Assembly: GCA_900540375.1 (NCBI GenBank)
Contig: UQFS01000008.1
Span: forward strand, 1 to 64,000
From: an uncultured Prevotella sp.
GTDB taxonomy: Bacteria; Bacteroidota; Bacteroidia; Bacteroidales; Bacteroidaceae
Length of the DNA stretch: 64,000 nucleotides
Direction of reading: 5' to 3'
Shown: piece by piece, positions 55,973 through 64,000 of the stretch
How the letters are laid out: every line of letters begins with the position of its first letter
How positions within the stretch are numbered: position 1 is the stretch's first letter
The notes under the pieces: model-generated
The model's input: the letters and a program-made list of their open reading frames with translations, nothing else
Told to the model about the DNA's origin: nothing
The model's database searches: none
Position numbers and translations under genes: made by a program

Positions 55973-56003
55973 CAAAGATAAGGAATTATCTATTATCAAG
56001 CAA
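55973..56003 (-). promoter_or_regulatory. Promoter of the methyltransferase/DUF262-HNH/HEPN/MNT operon
   Basis: Leftward TATCTTTG (plus 55973-55980) with TTG (plus 56001-56003) at 20 bp, about 20 bases before the ATG at 55950. Confidence 0.65.
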
Positions 56004-56154
56004 CATCAAGGCAGGTTTATTTTCATGGAACGCCATCCAAAAGCAGACCATTGCGAAGCAGACAGGCAAGAGGAGCGAATCAATGGATAGGATTCATGAG
56101 ACTCAACTAAAATATATCTCACTCCTTTGCGTTAGGACATAAAAAGAATTTCTT

Positions 56155-57405
56155 ATGGATAACGCAAGTCAAGATAACACGCAAGCCAAACAGAACATCG
56201 TGAAAAACCGCAGGCAGCTCGTGCTGTGGATAGGGGCACTCGTTGTGGGTGCCGTCCTCGGCGTGCTGGGCTGGGGCTGGCTCGACACGCTGATGAACTT
56301 CATCGCCACCGTCTACACGCGGCTGTTCCAGTTCCTCGCCGTGCCCACCATCGTGCTGGCCGTCATCACCACACTGGCCTCCATCGGTGACCAGAAAGAC
56401 ACGGGGCGTATCTTCCGCCATGCCGTGACCTACACGCTGCTCACCACCTTCGCCGCAGCAGCGGTAGGCCTCGTGCTCTTCCTCATCATCCGTCCGGGCA
56501 ACCTGCCGGCGCAGATGGTCAGCGGTGGACAGGCCGCCATCCCCAAGACGCTCGGCGGCGAGACCTATTACGACCATATCCTCTCGGTGGTGCCCAACAA
56601 CCTGGTGCAGCCGTTCTTGGAGGCCAACGTGCTCTCGCTGCTGCTCATCGCCGCTGCCGTGGGCATCGCCTTAGCAAAGATGCGGCAGGGCGAGCGGCGC
56701 ACCACAGTGCTCAACCTGCTCTTAGGGCTGCAAGACCTGCTCTTCATGCTCATCAAAGGCCTCATCTGGACGTTGCCATTGGGCATCATGGCCTTTGCCA
56801 CACAGCTCAGCGCACAGGTCACGGCCGGTGTGGCGGCAGCCTCGCTGGGTCGTTACGTGGCCGTCATCCTCGGCGGCAACGTCTTGCAGTTCTTCGTCGT
56901 GCTGCCCCTCTTCCTGCTGGCACGCGGCCTCAACCCCATCCGCCACTTAGGTCGTATGATGCCGGCCGTGCTGATGGCATTCTTCACCAAGAGCTCGGCG
57001 GCCACGCTGCCCGTGACGATGGAGACGGCGGAGAAGCGGGCCGGTGTCGCCCCGAAGGTGTCGCGATTCGTGCTGCCCATCTGTACGACCATCAACATGA
57101 ACGGCTGTGCGGCGTTCATCCTCGTCACCTCGCTCTTCGTGATGCAGAACGGCGGTGTGCACCTCTCCCTGTCGACGATGTTGCTGTGGCTCGTCATCGC
57201 CGTGGTGGCTGCCATCGGCAACGCCGGGGTGCCAATGGGCTGCTATTTCCTCACCCTCTCGCTGATGACAGGCCAGGGCGCACCCGTGGGCATCATGGGC
57301 ATCATCCTGCCTATCTACACCATCATCGACATGGTGGAGACAGCCGAGAACGTGTGGTCGGACTCCTGCGTGGCGGCGATGACGGACAAGGACTTGAAGA
57401 GTTAG
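56155..57405 (+). CDS. Dicarboxylate/amino acid:cation symporter (DAACS)
   Basis: The 416-residue inner-membrane protein has eight transmembrane helices and two re-entrant loops, with the family motifs FFTKSSAATLPVTM (serine-rich HP1), TINMNGCAAF (NMNG), GNAGVPMGCYF (HP2) and DMVETAENVWSDSC (TM8; D..T.xNVxxD). The Arg of glutamate/aspartate transporters in TM8 is Ala/Thr, which may point to a neutral amino acid (Ser/Thr) or other substrate. The context gives no help. It is followed by direct repeats. Confidence 0.9.
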   Translation: MDNASQDNTQAKQNIVKNRRQLVLWIGALVVGAVLGVLGWGWLDTLMNFIATVYTRLFQFLAVPTIVLAVITTLASIGDQKDTGRIFRHAVTYTLLTTFAAAAVGLVLFLIIRPGNLPAQMVSGGQAAIPKTLGGETYYDHILSVVPNNLVQPFLEANVLSLLLIAAAVGIALAKMRQGERRTTVLNLLLGLQDLLFMLIKGLIWTLPLGIMAFATQLSAQVTAGVAAASLGRYVAVILGGNVLQFFVVLPLFLLARGLNPIRHLGRMMPAVLMAFFTKSSAATLPVTMETAEKRAGVAPKVSRFVLPICTTINMNGCAAFILVTSLFVMQNGGVHLSLSTMLLWLVIAVVAAIGNAGVPMGCYFLTLSLMTGQGAPVGIMGIILPIYTIIDMVETAENVWSDSCVAAMTDKDLKS

Positions 57406-57411
57406 GAATTA

Positions 57412-57479
57412 GGAGTTAAGGTAATTACGAGTTACAAGTTACGAATTACAAGTTTGGAGTTAAGGTAATTACGAGTTAC
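57412..57479 (+). repeat. 24-nt direct repeat, two copies
   Basis: GGAGTTAAGGTAATTACGAG plus TTAC occurs at 57412-57435 and 57456-57479, with 20 bases of similar GTTAC/GAATTAC repeats between. It resembles the AT-rich intergenic tandem-repeat tracts common in Bacteroidetes. Confidence 0.8.
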
Positions 57480-57561
57480 GTTTTTGAATGACAAATGTTA
57501 AAAAAACGGGGAGAATGAAAGATTGATGCGGGTTGAAGCACGTCGATTGAGATAAATTACT

Positions 57562-57569
57562 TATCTTTG
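57562..57569 (+). promoter_or_regulatory. -7 box upstream of the DUF4377 lipoprotein
   Basis: TATCTTTG, but no -33 element at the normal distance. The leader to 57730 would be about 155 bases. Confidence 0.35.
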
Positions 57570-57729
57570 TCACTGTCAAGGCTGCATACAGCTCTCAGAA
57601 ACCTATTTAAGGTACAACAGCGTCCTCTTTATTATTTTGATTGTGACTTTGATCACGTTATAGGAAAATATTGAGCATATGCCAGCCTTGATTTCTATTA
57701 AAGTTAACTCACTTTTTAAAGATAATGAT

Positions 57730-58362
57730 ATGAAAAGACTGCTCGTTCTATGCGGAGTAATGCTATGTACATTCAGCTTTGTCGCCTGCGACAACGACGA
57801 TGATGAATATATAGGCGAGCCATACGACGCCACCCTGACCATTCAACCAGAATGCGGCATTAATAGCATTGCCGCGAGCTCCTATTTTGTTCAACCGTGC
57901 ATCTACGCTACCAACGACAAGGGCGACACCGTCAACGTGTTCTCGCTCCGCGAAATCAATGGTTTTGACTACGAGGAGGGCAATAAATATCTCGTGCGCA
58001 TTCACGCCACGCCCAACAAGAAGGAAGCTGTCTGGGGCGACGCTCCGGCTTATCAATACAGTCTGACGCAAGTAATCAGCAAGACATTCGTGGGCATCAA
58101 CACCACGGGAGTACACCGCGAAACCTATCGGCTGCGTTGGCAAGAGACAAGCGGTTCGGACATCCCCCACTACGATGCCACGAATGTAAAGACAGGTGAG
58201 AGCACCATCTTTGCCTATGGCGAAATCATCGAATTCAAGCCCGCTATCAATGACCCCAACAGCACTCCGGCGGATACGACTGTGACTGTGGACGTCTATC
58301 CTAGAAGCGAACCGACCAACAGCATCAGCAATCACAAAGCCCTTTATAGAATTGTGAAATAA
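57730..58362 (+). CDS. DUF4377-type lipoprotein
   Basis: From ATG 57730 the product is 210 residues: lipobox FSFVACDNDDDE (Cys about 18-20) and a beta-rich domain with REINGFDYEEGNKYLVRIHATPNKKEA, the DUF4377 hallmark. A second half (IEFKPAINDPNSTPAD...) is less typical. The function is unknown. It faces the siderophore receptor gene, with which it shares a terminator. Confidence 0.65.
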   Translation: MKRLLVLCGVMLCTFSFVACDNDDDEYIGEPYDATLTIQPECGINSIAASSYFVQPCIYATNDKGDTVNVFSLREINGFDYEEGNKYLVRIHATPNKKEAVWGDAPAYQYSLTQVISKTFVGINTTGVHRETYRLRWQETSGSDIPHYDATNVKTGESTIFAYGEIIEFKPAINDPNSTPADTTVTVDVYPRSEPTNSISNHKALYRIVK

Positions 58363-58381
58363 CTGCTCTTATGGATATGCG

Positions 58382-58415
58382 AAAGGCCCTTCACGGCATG
58401 CCGTGGAGGGTCTTT
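58382..58415. terminator. Shared terminator of the DUF4377 lipoprotein and TonB receptor genes
   Basis: 15-bp stem with two wobble pairs, AAAGGCCCTTCACGG / CCGTGGAGGGTCTTT, loop CATG. It lies between the two convergent stops (58362 and 58422). Confidence 0.75.
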
Positions 58416-58421
58416 TGCGTA

Positions 58422-60899
58422 TCAGAAGCCGTAGGTGACGGTAAGGTTGATGTTGCGAGGCGCACCGGGGAAGGAGCGGAGCTTGTCGTAACCGCCCACC
58501 CAGTAGGTGCGGTTGAACACGTTGTTGAGGTTGGCCTGCACCTGAAGATGACGGAGGCGGTAGTAGAGGGCGACGTTGAAGAGACCGTAGCCGGGGTAGG
58601 TCACGGTGTTGGCACGACGACCCACCTGCCCGTAGCGGCTCGATACGGCGTTGAAGCCCAGTCCAAGTCCGAGGTTGCGCAGACTGCCGTGCCTGATGAT
58701 ATATTTCGACCAGATGTTCATGCTGTGTCGCGGCGTGTTGGGGCGTTGCATGCCGAAGTCCTTCTCCGTGCCGGTGGCCGTCTTGGTAATCTTCGCGTTG
58801 GCGTAGGCGTAGCTGGCCTGCACATGCCAGTTGGGCAGGATATCACCGGCGACATCCATTTCCACGCCGCGCGCCACCTCTTCGCCAACCTGTATCATGA
58901 GGTCTGGATTGCCCTCGTCACCTGCATTATAGAGCACATTGGTCTTGGCCAAGCGGTAGACGGCCAACGTGGCACTCAGCCGTCCGTCAAGCCACTCGGT
59001 CTTGGCACCAGCCTCGTAGAGCGTACTTGTCTCCGGGTCGAAGGGACCGCCGGTGTTGGGGTCGCTCTGTGTGGCAGCATCCTGCGGCTCAAAGCCTTTC
59101 ATCCACGTAACATAGAGGTTGATATGACTGTTGACCGTGCCGACCAAGCCCACACGCGGCAGGAAGGCGTGCTGGTGTGTGGTACTCTCGCCGGACATGC
59201 CCTTGTCGAGTACGTCGGTGAACCATTCCTGGCGCAGACCCAACAGCAACTTGAGGAAGCCCGCATCCATTTGTTCCTGCACATAGACGCCATGGGAGTA
59301 TTGCTCATAAGGCGAGATGTTGGACGACACGAAAACATGCTTGCTGATGTCGAGGATAGCGTTGCCCGAGTTTGTTGTCAGGTCGAAGGCCGGCACGTTG
59401 GTCACGGGGTTGCCGTCGTCGTCGAGCACGAACTCGTCCTTGGTCTTCACGGTGTACTTCGTCGAGGTGGTACCATCCTTCTTCAGATAGCCTGAGGCAA
59501 GCATCTGCGAGGAGCCCGGCTTGAGGTTGGTCTGGAAGTAGTCATAGCCCACGAGCAGCTTATGGCCGATGCCCCAGGTGCGTGTCGTCCACGTCAGGTA
59601 GTTATTGAAACTGTTGTTGCGGAAATGACGCTTGCGGATAAGACATTGCATGAGCACCTTCGTCGGGTCGGTGGTGCCGTCGGCGAGAGTGACATAGGCG
59701 TTGGCCTGATTGTGCTCCTGCAAGTCTTCGTCGTAGGAGGAGCTGAGGTAGATGCTGTTGAACGTCAGGTGCTGGTTGAACTTATGTGTAAGCGACAGCG
59801 TGACGTTCATCAGGTTCTCATGCAGATAGTCGTTGGAGGCCGAGAGAGAGCTGGAGATGGGACGCGAATAGAGACTACCGTCGCCGAAGATGGCTTGTCC
59901 GCGGTCTACCTTGCCGTCGTTATACTGCCACGAAAGATCAACATTGAACTGCGTCTTGTCGGTGGGGAGGAACGAGAACGAGGGGGCTACGATATACGAC
60001 TTCGTCTGCTGCAAGTCACGGTAGGTATCGCTGTTCTCATAGCCGAGATTCAACCTATATAATAAGGTACGCTTGCGGTTGAGCGGTCCTGTAAAATCGG
60101 TGTAGGCGTCAATGGTGTTGAAGCTGCCCGCTGTCACCGACACGGTGTGACGCTCCTCAGAGAGCGGTTTCTTGGTCACGCGATTGATAACACCACCAGG
60201 AGCGGCATTACCGAAGAGCACCGAGGCCGGGCCCTTGATAATCTCCACGCGCTCGATGTTGGCCAGCGAGCTCTGCTTCCACAGACTCGTCTGGGCGCGC
60301 ATCCCATTGATGAGATTGCCCGAGTTGCGGTTGCCGGTCGTGCGGAAGCCACGGATGGAGAAGTCGTTGTAGAAAGTGTACTGACTCACGCCACTGATGT
60401 TCTTCACTACATCGTTGACAGTATGGGCGCCTTGGTCGAGGACGAGCTCCTTGGTGACGTAGCCGATGGATTGCGGTACCTCCTTGAGCGGTGTAGCCGT
60501 CTTGGTACCAATGAACGAGAGCGTGTTCTTATACGACTTCTCATATCGTCCCACAACCTCCACCTCCTGCAAGGCCGTCATGCCGTCTTTCATGCGGATG
60601 ATAAGCGCCGCATCACTGCCATTGGCTATGGGGACTATGCGACGGGCAGGCTTAAAGCCCATACTGCTGAACGTGAGGGTGTCACCCGCGACAACATCGT
60701 CGGGCAGGGTGAAGTAACCCATCTCGTCGGCTATGATCTTTTCATCGGTGCGGCTAACAGAAACCATAACGCCAGGGATAGCCTCTCCCTTGGTATCCAA
60801 TACTCTTCCTTTCCTGACGGCAAGGCTGTCTGTCTGAGCGCATGCTGCGGTGATCATACCAAAGCACACTGCCGTCATAGCTATAATCTTTGAATACAT
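58422..60899 (-). CDS. TonB-dependent siderophore-type receptor
   Basis: The 825-residue protein has a signal peptide (1-22, ITAACAQ), a carboxypeptidase-regulatory-like domain (about 28-105, GRVLDTKGEAIPGVMVSVSR), a plug (about 115-250) with TLSFIGTKTATPLKEVPQSI, NVVKNISGVSQYTFYNDFS and IEIIKGPASVLFG, and a barrel ending NINLTVTYGF. The IRGF.../SVLFGNAAPGGVINRVTKKP stretch is typical of the siderophore-receptor group (FhuE/FoxA-like). It imports an iron-siderophore or similar chelate. No siderophore biosynthesis is near, so xenosiderophore use is likely. No Fur box was identified. Confidence 0.93.
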   Translation of the reverse strand: MYSKIIAMTAVCFGMITAACAQTDSLAVRKGRVLDTKGEAIPGVMVSVSRTDEKIIADEMGYFTLPDDVVAGDTLTFSSMGFKPARRIVPIANGSDAALIIRMKDGMTALQEVEVVGRYEKSYKNTLSFIGTKTATPLKEVPQSIGYVTKELVLDQGAHTVNDVVKNISGVSQYTFYNDFSIRGFRTTGNRNSGNLINGMRAQTSLWKQSSLANIERVEIIKGPASVLFGNAAPGGVINRVTKKPLSEERHTVSVTAGSFNTIDAYTDFTGPLNRKRTLLYRLNLGYENSDTYRDLQQTKSYIVAPSFSFLPTDKTQFNVDLSWQYNDGKVDRGQAIFGDGSLYSRPISSSLSASNDYLHENLMNVTLSLTHKFNQHLTFNSIYLSSSYDEDLQEHNQANAYVTLADGTTDPTKVLMQCLIRKRHFRNNSFNNYLTWTTRTWGIGHKLLVGYDYFQTNLKPGSSQMLASGYLKKDGTTSTKYTVKTKDEFVLDDDGNPVTNVPAFDLTTNSGNAILDISKHVFVSSNISPYEQYSHGVYVQEQMDAGFLKLLLGLRQEWFTDVLDKGMSGESTTHQHAFLPRVGLVGTVNSHINLYVTWMKGFEPQDAATQSDPNTGGPFDPETSTLYEAGAKTEWLDGRLSATLAVYRLAKTNVLYNAGDEGNPDLMIQVGEEVARGVEMDVAGDILPNWHVQASYAYANAKITKTATGTEKDFGMQRPNTPRHSMNIWSKYIIRHGSLRNLGLGLGFNAVSSRYGQVGRRANTVTYPGYGLFNVALYYRLRHLQVQANLNNVFNRTYWVGGYDKLRSFPGAPRNINLTVTYGF

Positions 60900-61183
60900 A
60901 TCTTTTTATGTAAAATACTAAAACATGTACAAAATTACACAAAAAGAGATTCATCACCGAATCGTTCTCCAAAGAACTGACTGAGCAGGACACAAAATAC
61001 CTAATAGTGGGGATGCGTTTACAAAGGGGGAAGGCGAATATTGCAGCCACGCTATTGATTTTCTCATGGGCAAGGCAAAACTGCCATAAGAGGAACAAAA
61101 CCATCTTCAATCTTTTGTTTTCGCACACACAATACACAACTAAGCAAAATGATACTTTTTAAGCAAAATTTTATCTGTTTTCC

Positions 61184-61214
61184 TTTGCTGTTTACAAAAT
61201 AAATCCTATATTTG
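61184..61214 (+). promoter_or_regulatory. Consensus promoter of gdhA
   Basis: TTTG (61184-61187), 19-bp spacer and TATATTTG (61207-61214): the best consensus promoter in the window. The leader to 61296 is about 75 bases. Confidence 0.8.
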
Positions 61215-61295
61215 CACCGTCAGAATGACACAATGAAACAACACTGGGAGTATCCAACCCGATTAACCTTTAAGACTAAAAACAAATTTACTACT

Positions 61296-62633
61296 ATGGA
61301 AGTTGAACAAGTATTGAAAGGACTCATGTGGAAGCACTCCGCTGAACCGGAGTTTCTGCAGGCTGTGAAAGAAGTGCTGATCTCTATTCACGATGTCTAC
61401 AATCAGCATCCTGAGTTTGAGAAGGCCAAGATCATCGAGCGGCTCGTCGAGCCGGAGCGCGTGATTATGTTCCGCGTGCCGTGGACCGACGACCAGGGCG
61501 AGGTGCACGTCAATACGGGCTACCGTGTGCAGTTCAACAGCGCCATAGGTCCTTATAAGGGCGGACTGCGTTTCCACCCGTCCGTGACACTGAGTATCAT
61601 GAAGTTCCTCGGCTTTGAGCAGACATTCAAGAACGCGCTCACCACGCTGCCTATGGGCGGTGCCAAGGGCGGTGCCGACTTCTCGATCCGCGGCCGCTCC
61701 GACGCTGAGGTGATGCGCTTCTGCCAAAGTTTCATGCAGGAGCTCTACCGCTATATCGGTCCCGACGAGGACGTTCCGGCCGGCGACATCGGCGTGGGCG
61801 GACGCGAGATCGGTTATCTCTTCGGCGAATACAAGAAACTCACCCATCAGTTCCAAGGCGTGCTCACCGGCAAGGGCATGGAATGGGGCGGCAGCATCCT
61901 GCGCCCGGAGGCCACTGGATTCGGTGCGCTCTACTTCGTCAACCAGATGCTACAGACCCACGACATCGACATCAAGGGCAAGACGGTCGCCGTCTCGGGC
62001 TTCGGCAACGTGGCCTGGGGTGCCGTGAAGAAAGCCACACAGCTCGGCGCCAAGGTGATCACCATCAGCGGACCCGACGGATATATCTATGATCCCGAAG
62101 GCATCTGCGGCGAGAAGAACGACTACATGCTGGAGCTGCGCGCCAGCGGCGAGGACATCTGCGAGCCTTACGCTGAGCAGTTCAAGAGCGCACAGTTCTT
62201 CGCCGGCAAGAAGCCATGGGAACAGAAAGCCGACATCTATCTCACCTGCGCCACTCAAAACGAGCTCGACGGCAACGACGCCGACCGCATCCTGACCAAC
62301 CATCCGGTTTGTGTCGCGGAGGTGAGCAACATGGGTTGCACGGCCGAGGCCGTAGATAAGTTCGTCCAGACCCATCAGCTCTTCGCTCCGGGCAAGGCTG
62401 TCAACGCCGGCGGCGTGGCTACCTCCGGACTGGAGATGACCCAAAACTCCATGCGTCTGCACTGGAGTGCCCAGGAGGTCGACGACAAGCTCCACTATAT
62501 CATGCACTCTATCCACGAGCAGTGCGTCAAGTACGGCACCATGCCCGACGGATACATTGACTATGTGCGCGGTGCCAACGTGGCCGGCTTCATGAAGGTT
62601 GCCAACGCCATGATGGCTCAGGGCATCGTATAG
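61296..62633 (+). CDS. gdhA: NADP-specific glutamate dehydrogenase
   Basis: From ATG 61296 (an upstream TTG is in the promoter) the product is 445 residues, the normal length for hexameric bacterial GdhA. Key parts: MFRVPWTDDQGEVHVNTGYR, YKGGLRFHPSV (glutamate site Lys), LTTLPMGGAKGGADFS (active-site Lys), DVPAGDIGVGGREIGYL and the Rossmann motif SGFGNVAWGAVKKATQLGAK. It makes glutamate from 2-oxoglutarate, ammonia and NADPH. It is monocistronic, with its own promoter and a strong terminator. Confidence 0.97.
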   Translation: MEVEQVLKGLMWKHSAEPEFLQAVKEVLISIHDVYNQHPEFEKAKIIERLVEPERVIMFRVPWTDDQGEVHVNTGYRVQFNSAIGPYKGGLRFHPSVTLSIMKFLGFEQTFKNALTTLPMGGAKGGADFSIRGRSDAEVMRFCQSFMQELYRYIGPDEDVPAGDIGVGGREIGYLFGEYKKLTHQFQGVLTGKGMEWGGSILRPEATGFGALYFVNQMLQTHDIDIKGKTVAVSGFGNVAWGAVKKATQLGAKVITISGPDGYIYDPEGICGEKNDYMLELRASGEDICEPYAEQFKSAQFFAGKKPWEQKADIYLTCATQNELDGNDADRILTNHPVCVAEVSNMGCTAEAVDKFVQTHQLFAPGKAVNAGGVATSGLEMTQNSMRLHWSAQEVDDKLHYIMHSIHEQCVKYGTMPDGYIDYVRGANVAGFMKVANAMMAQGIV

Positions 62634-62658
62634 CGAACTTAAGAACATCAGCAAACGA

Positions 62659-62697
62659 AGTCTGTCATGCAACGACATGCATGGCAGACTTTTTTTA
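62659..62697 (+). terminator. gdhA terminator
   Basis: 13-bp stem AGTCTGTCATGCA / TGCATGGCAGACT (one wobble), loop of 6, then seven T. Confidence 0.92.
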
Positions 62698-63160
62698 TAT
62701 CCTCAAACCTATCAATGACAAAAGTCTTGCTTTCTGCGAGACCGGAACGAGAGCAGGACGAGGCCTCCGCCTTTACCCTCTCTCTTGTTCTGTTATGTTT
62801 TTTGCTAACGCAGCGCCAGTTTCAACCAGAAACGTGATTAAGCCGCAAACGTATCAACCAAAAATAAAAGTAATGTTTAACCGGGTCAACCAACTTTAAA
62901 AATAAGGCTCGTCGTAGTCAACCTAAAACGTTAAACTACAATGGAATGATAATTACCAAAGTGTGGTAGCCGTATTACCAAAGCTTGGTAACCACATTAC
63001 CAAATTGTGGTAACCATATTACCAGCCTTTGGTAATCATATTGCAAATGCCATGAGGAAAATACAGCAGAACAGACAATAGCGGCGTTTAACGCTGCTAC
63101 TTCCTATCCAAAGACTGCCACTTTATCTGCCACTAGTAATCTTTCTCCTCAAAAAATCGC
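62698..63160. other. Gene-free stretch between gdhA and rlpA
   Basis: No reading frame is convincing in this 460-base stretch. It holds the 22-bp dyad array (62952-63039) and a run of short AT-rich sequences. No transposon or RNA gene was seen. Confidence 0.6.
62952..63039. repeat. Four tandem 22-bp units with TTACCA-N5-TGGTAA dyads
   Basis: Units at 62952-62973, 62974-62995, 62996-63017 and 63018-63039 each start ATTACCA and contain TTACCA, five variable bases, then TGGTAA (TGGTAG in unit 1). The six-base arms are conserved while the centres and linkers vary (AAGTG, AAGCT, AATTG, GCCTT). Spacing of 22 bp is about two helical turns, so all dyads face the same side. This looks like a cooperative binding site for a dimeric protein. 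Confidence 0.85.
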
Positions 63161-63189
63161 TTGATTCTCAGATATTTTTCGTATCTTTG
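63161..63189 (+). promoter_or_regulatory. Promoter of rlpA
   Basis: TTG (63161-63163) and TATCTTTG (63182-63189) at 18 bp; the ATG at 63195 is only 5 bases from the -7 box, so the transcript is likely leaderless. Confidence 0.7.
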
Positions 63190-63194
63190 CCACT

Positions 63195-63962
63195 ATGAAG
63201 CATCAGCATACGCATCGACTCGCTTGTTTGGTCTTGCTGTTGCTCACGCTCACAGCATCGGCGCAACACCGTTCGCAGAAAGGCAAGGCCACGTACTACT
63301 CCCGTAAGGCTACGGGAGCAAGGACAGCTGACGGTGGACGTCTGCATCACGACAGTCTGACTTGCGCCCACCGCACCCTACCCTTCGGCACCCTGCTCAA
63401 GGTCACCAATCTCAGAAATCAGAAAAGCATCATCGTCAAGGTCACAGACCGTGGCCCCTATCGTCGCGGCTGCATCATCGACCTGAGCTATGGCGCGGCA
63501 GCACAATTAGGTATGCTCGCACAAGGACTGGCCATGGTGAAAGTGCAGCGCGTGTCGGGCAACAACCCACCCTACCGCCTGGAAGATGCCGAGACGGGTA
63601 TGCCGGACTTTGATTTTGACTTCTCAAAGGCGCGCTACAGTTTCATCAAAGAATGGAACATCAAAGCTGACGAAGAGCATGAACTGGAAAGCAAGCACAT
63701 AGCGGCAAGAAAGCAACAGGCAGTCAAGCGATTGGCGGAAATAAAAGAGGCCAAAGCTGACAAAGAAGAGAAAATGGAAGAGGAGAAACAGACTGCAAGC
63801 CAACAGACTAAAGAAAGACAGCAGATAATGGGTGCACACCATCCCGTGACGCCCAACAATCAAAAAAAGGCTTCTTCGCGCCCGCAAACAGACACGAAGA
63901 AGGAAGATCCGTCAATATGGCGCAGCGTGTTTCAGAAAGTCAAGAACTGGTTCGGCGATTGA
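63195..63962 (+). CDS. rlpA: RlpA-like double-psi beta-barrel protein
   Basis: The 255-residue exported protein has a signal peptide (about 1-24, LTASAQ) and a double-psi beta-barrel at about 28-120 with GKATYYSRKATGARTADGG, CAHRTLPFGTLLKVTNL and VKVTDRGPYRRGCIIDLS, the RlpA signature with the catalytic-type Asp/His region. A Lys/Glu-rich C-terminal coiled coil (about 165-215) and a polar tail replace the SPOR domain. It should cleave or bind peptidoglycan glycan strands at division or in the wall. The ORF is complete. Confidence 0.88.
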   Translation: MKHQHTHRLACLVLLLLTLTASAQHRSQKGKATYYSRKATGARTADGGRLHHDSLTCAHRTLPFGTLLKVTNLRNQKSIIVKVTDRGPYRRGCIIDLSYGAAAQLGMLAQGLAMVKVQRVSGNNPPYRLEDAETGMPDFDFDFSKARYSFIKEWNIKADEEHELESKHIAARKQQAVKRLAEIKEAKADKEEKMEEEKQTASQQTKERQQIMGAHHPVTPNNQKKASSRPQTDTKKEDPSIWRSVFQKVKNWFGD

Positions 63963-64000
63963 GCATAAGACAAAAAAATCCCTGATACCATGTAAGCATC

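Noticed and set aside
58382..58415. Iron-responsive Fur box near the siderophore receptor
   Set aside because: The sequence here is a terminator, and no Fur-like dyad was found in the 60900-61200 region upstream of the receptor gene.
62952..63039. CRISPR-like array
   Set aside because: Units are joined without spacers, and the varied part is only 5 bases inside a dyad, so it is a tandem dyad array, not CRISPR. No cas gene is present.

Overview
The window looks like a Bacteroidales chromosome segment, most likely Prevotellaceae. The evidence is SusC/SusD pairs, an ECF sigma/FecR switch, BspA-type surface proteins, C-terminal tails of the T9SS type, and many promoters of the Bacteroidota form TAnnTTTG with a TTG about 19-20 bases upstream. 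No tRNA, rRNA, CRISPR array or prophage was seen. The placement comes from gene content and motifs; no search was run.

Layout. 1-1.3 kb: remnant of an ISAon1-like transposase and a leftward ECF sigma gene. 1.4-18.8 kb: a large rightward glycan utilisation locus: FecR anti-sigma, SusC with an STN signalling domain, SusD, a DUF285 surface lipoprotein, a TIM-barrel/DUF4832 lipoprotein, GH97 fused to an SGNH hydrolase, GH29, a DUF4886 SGNH-like protein, GH37 and GH13, closed by a strong terminator. 18.9-26.2 kb: a secreted tail-bearing protein, a frameshifted helical gene, a hybrid histidine kinase, a small exported protein, an NtrC-type regulator and a short AraC regulator. 26.5-38.2 kb: an HhH/beta-barrel protein, a frameshifted ftsZ outside any division cluster, a hypothetical gene, a SWIM/SNF2 helicase, a gutted FAD/Fe-S dehydrogenase and a BspA protein coupled to a small acidic peptide. 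39.2-46.2 kb: a second sugar cluster without SusC/D (heparinase-like, GH97, GH88, GH43), with a putative stand-alone small RNA in its middle. 46.2-52.5 kb: an FMN/4Fe-4S membrane protein, a tail-bearing protein, a receiver/PEP-binding fusion and a metallo-beta-lactamase-fold hydrolase. 52.7-56 kb: an accessory island with a gutted AAA-ATPase gene and a four-gene operon: EcoRI-like adenine methyltransferase, DUF262-HNH nuclease, HEPN and MNT. 56.1-64 kb: a DAACS symporter, a DUF4377 lipoprotein, a siderophore-type TonB receptor, gdhA, a striking array of four 22-bp dyads and an RlpA protein.

Two themes stand out. First, gene erosion: at least three loci keep one or both gene ends while the middle is gone (FAD dehydrogenase, AAA-ATPase, MATE tail), two of them with intact promoters; other frameshifted or short remnants lie nearby, and ftsZ itself is frameshifted. 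Second, compact non-coding units and DNA elements: a promoter-leader-terminator unit at 42.95-43.19 kb, a mini gene at 51.3-51.4 kb, the TTACCA-N5-TGGTAA array at 62.95-63.04 kb and a 32-nt perfect palindrome at 38.85 kb. The best candidate for an under-described system is the methyltransferase/DUF262-HNH/HEPN/MNT operon at 53.0-55.95 kb.
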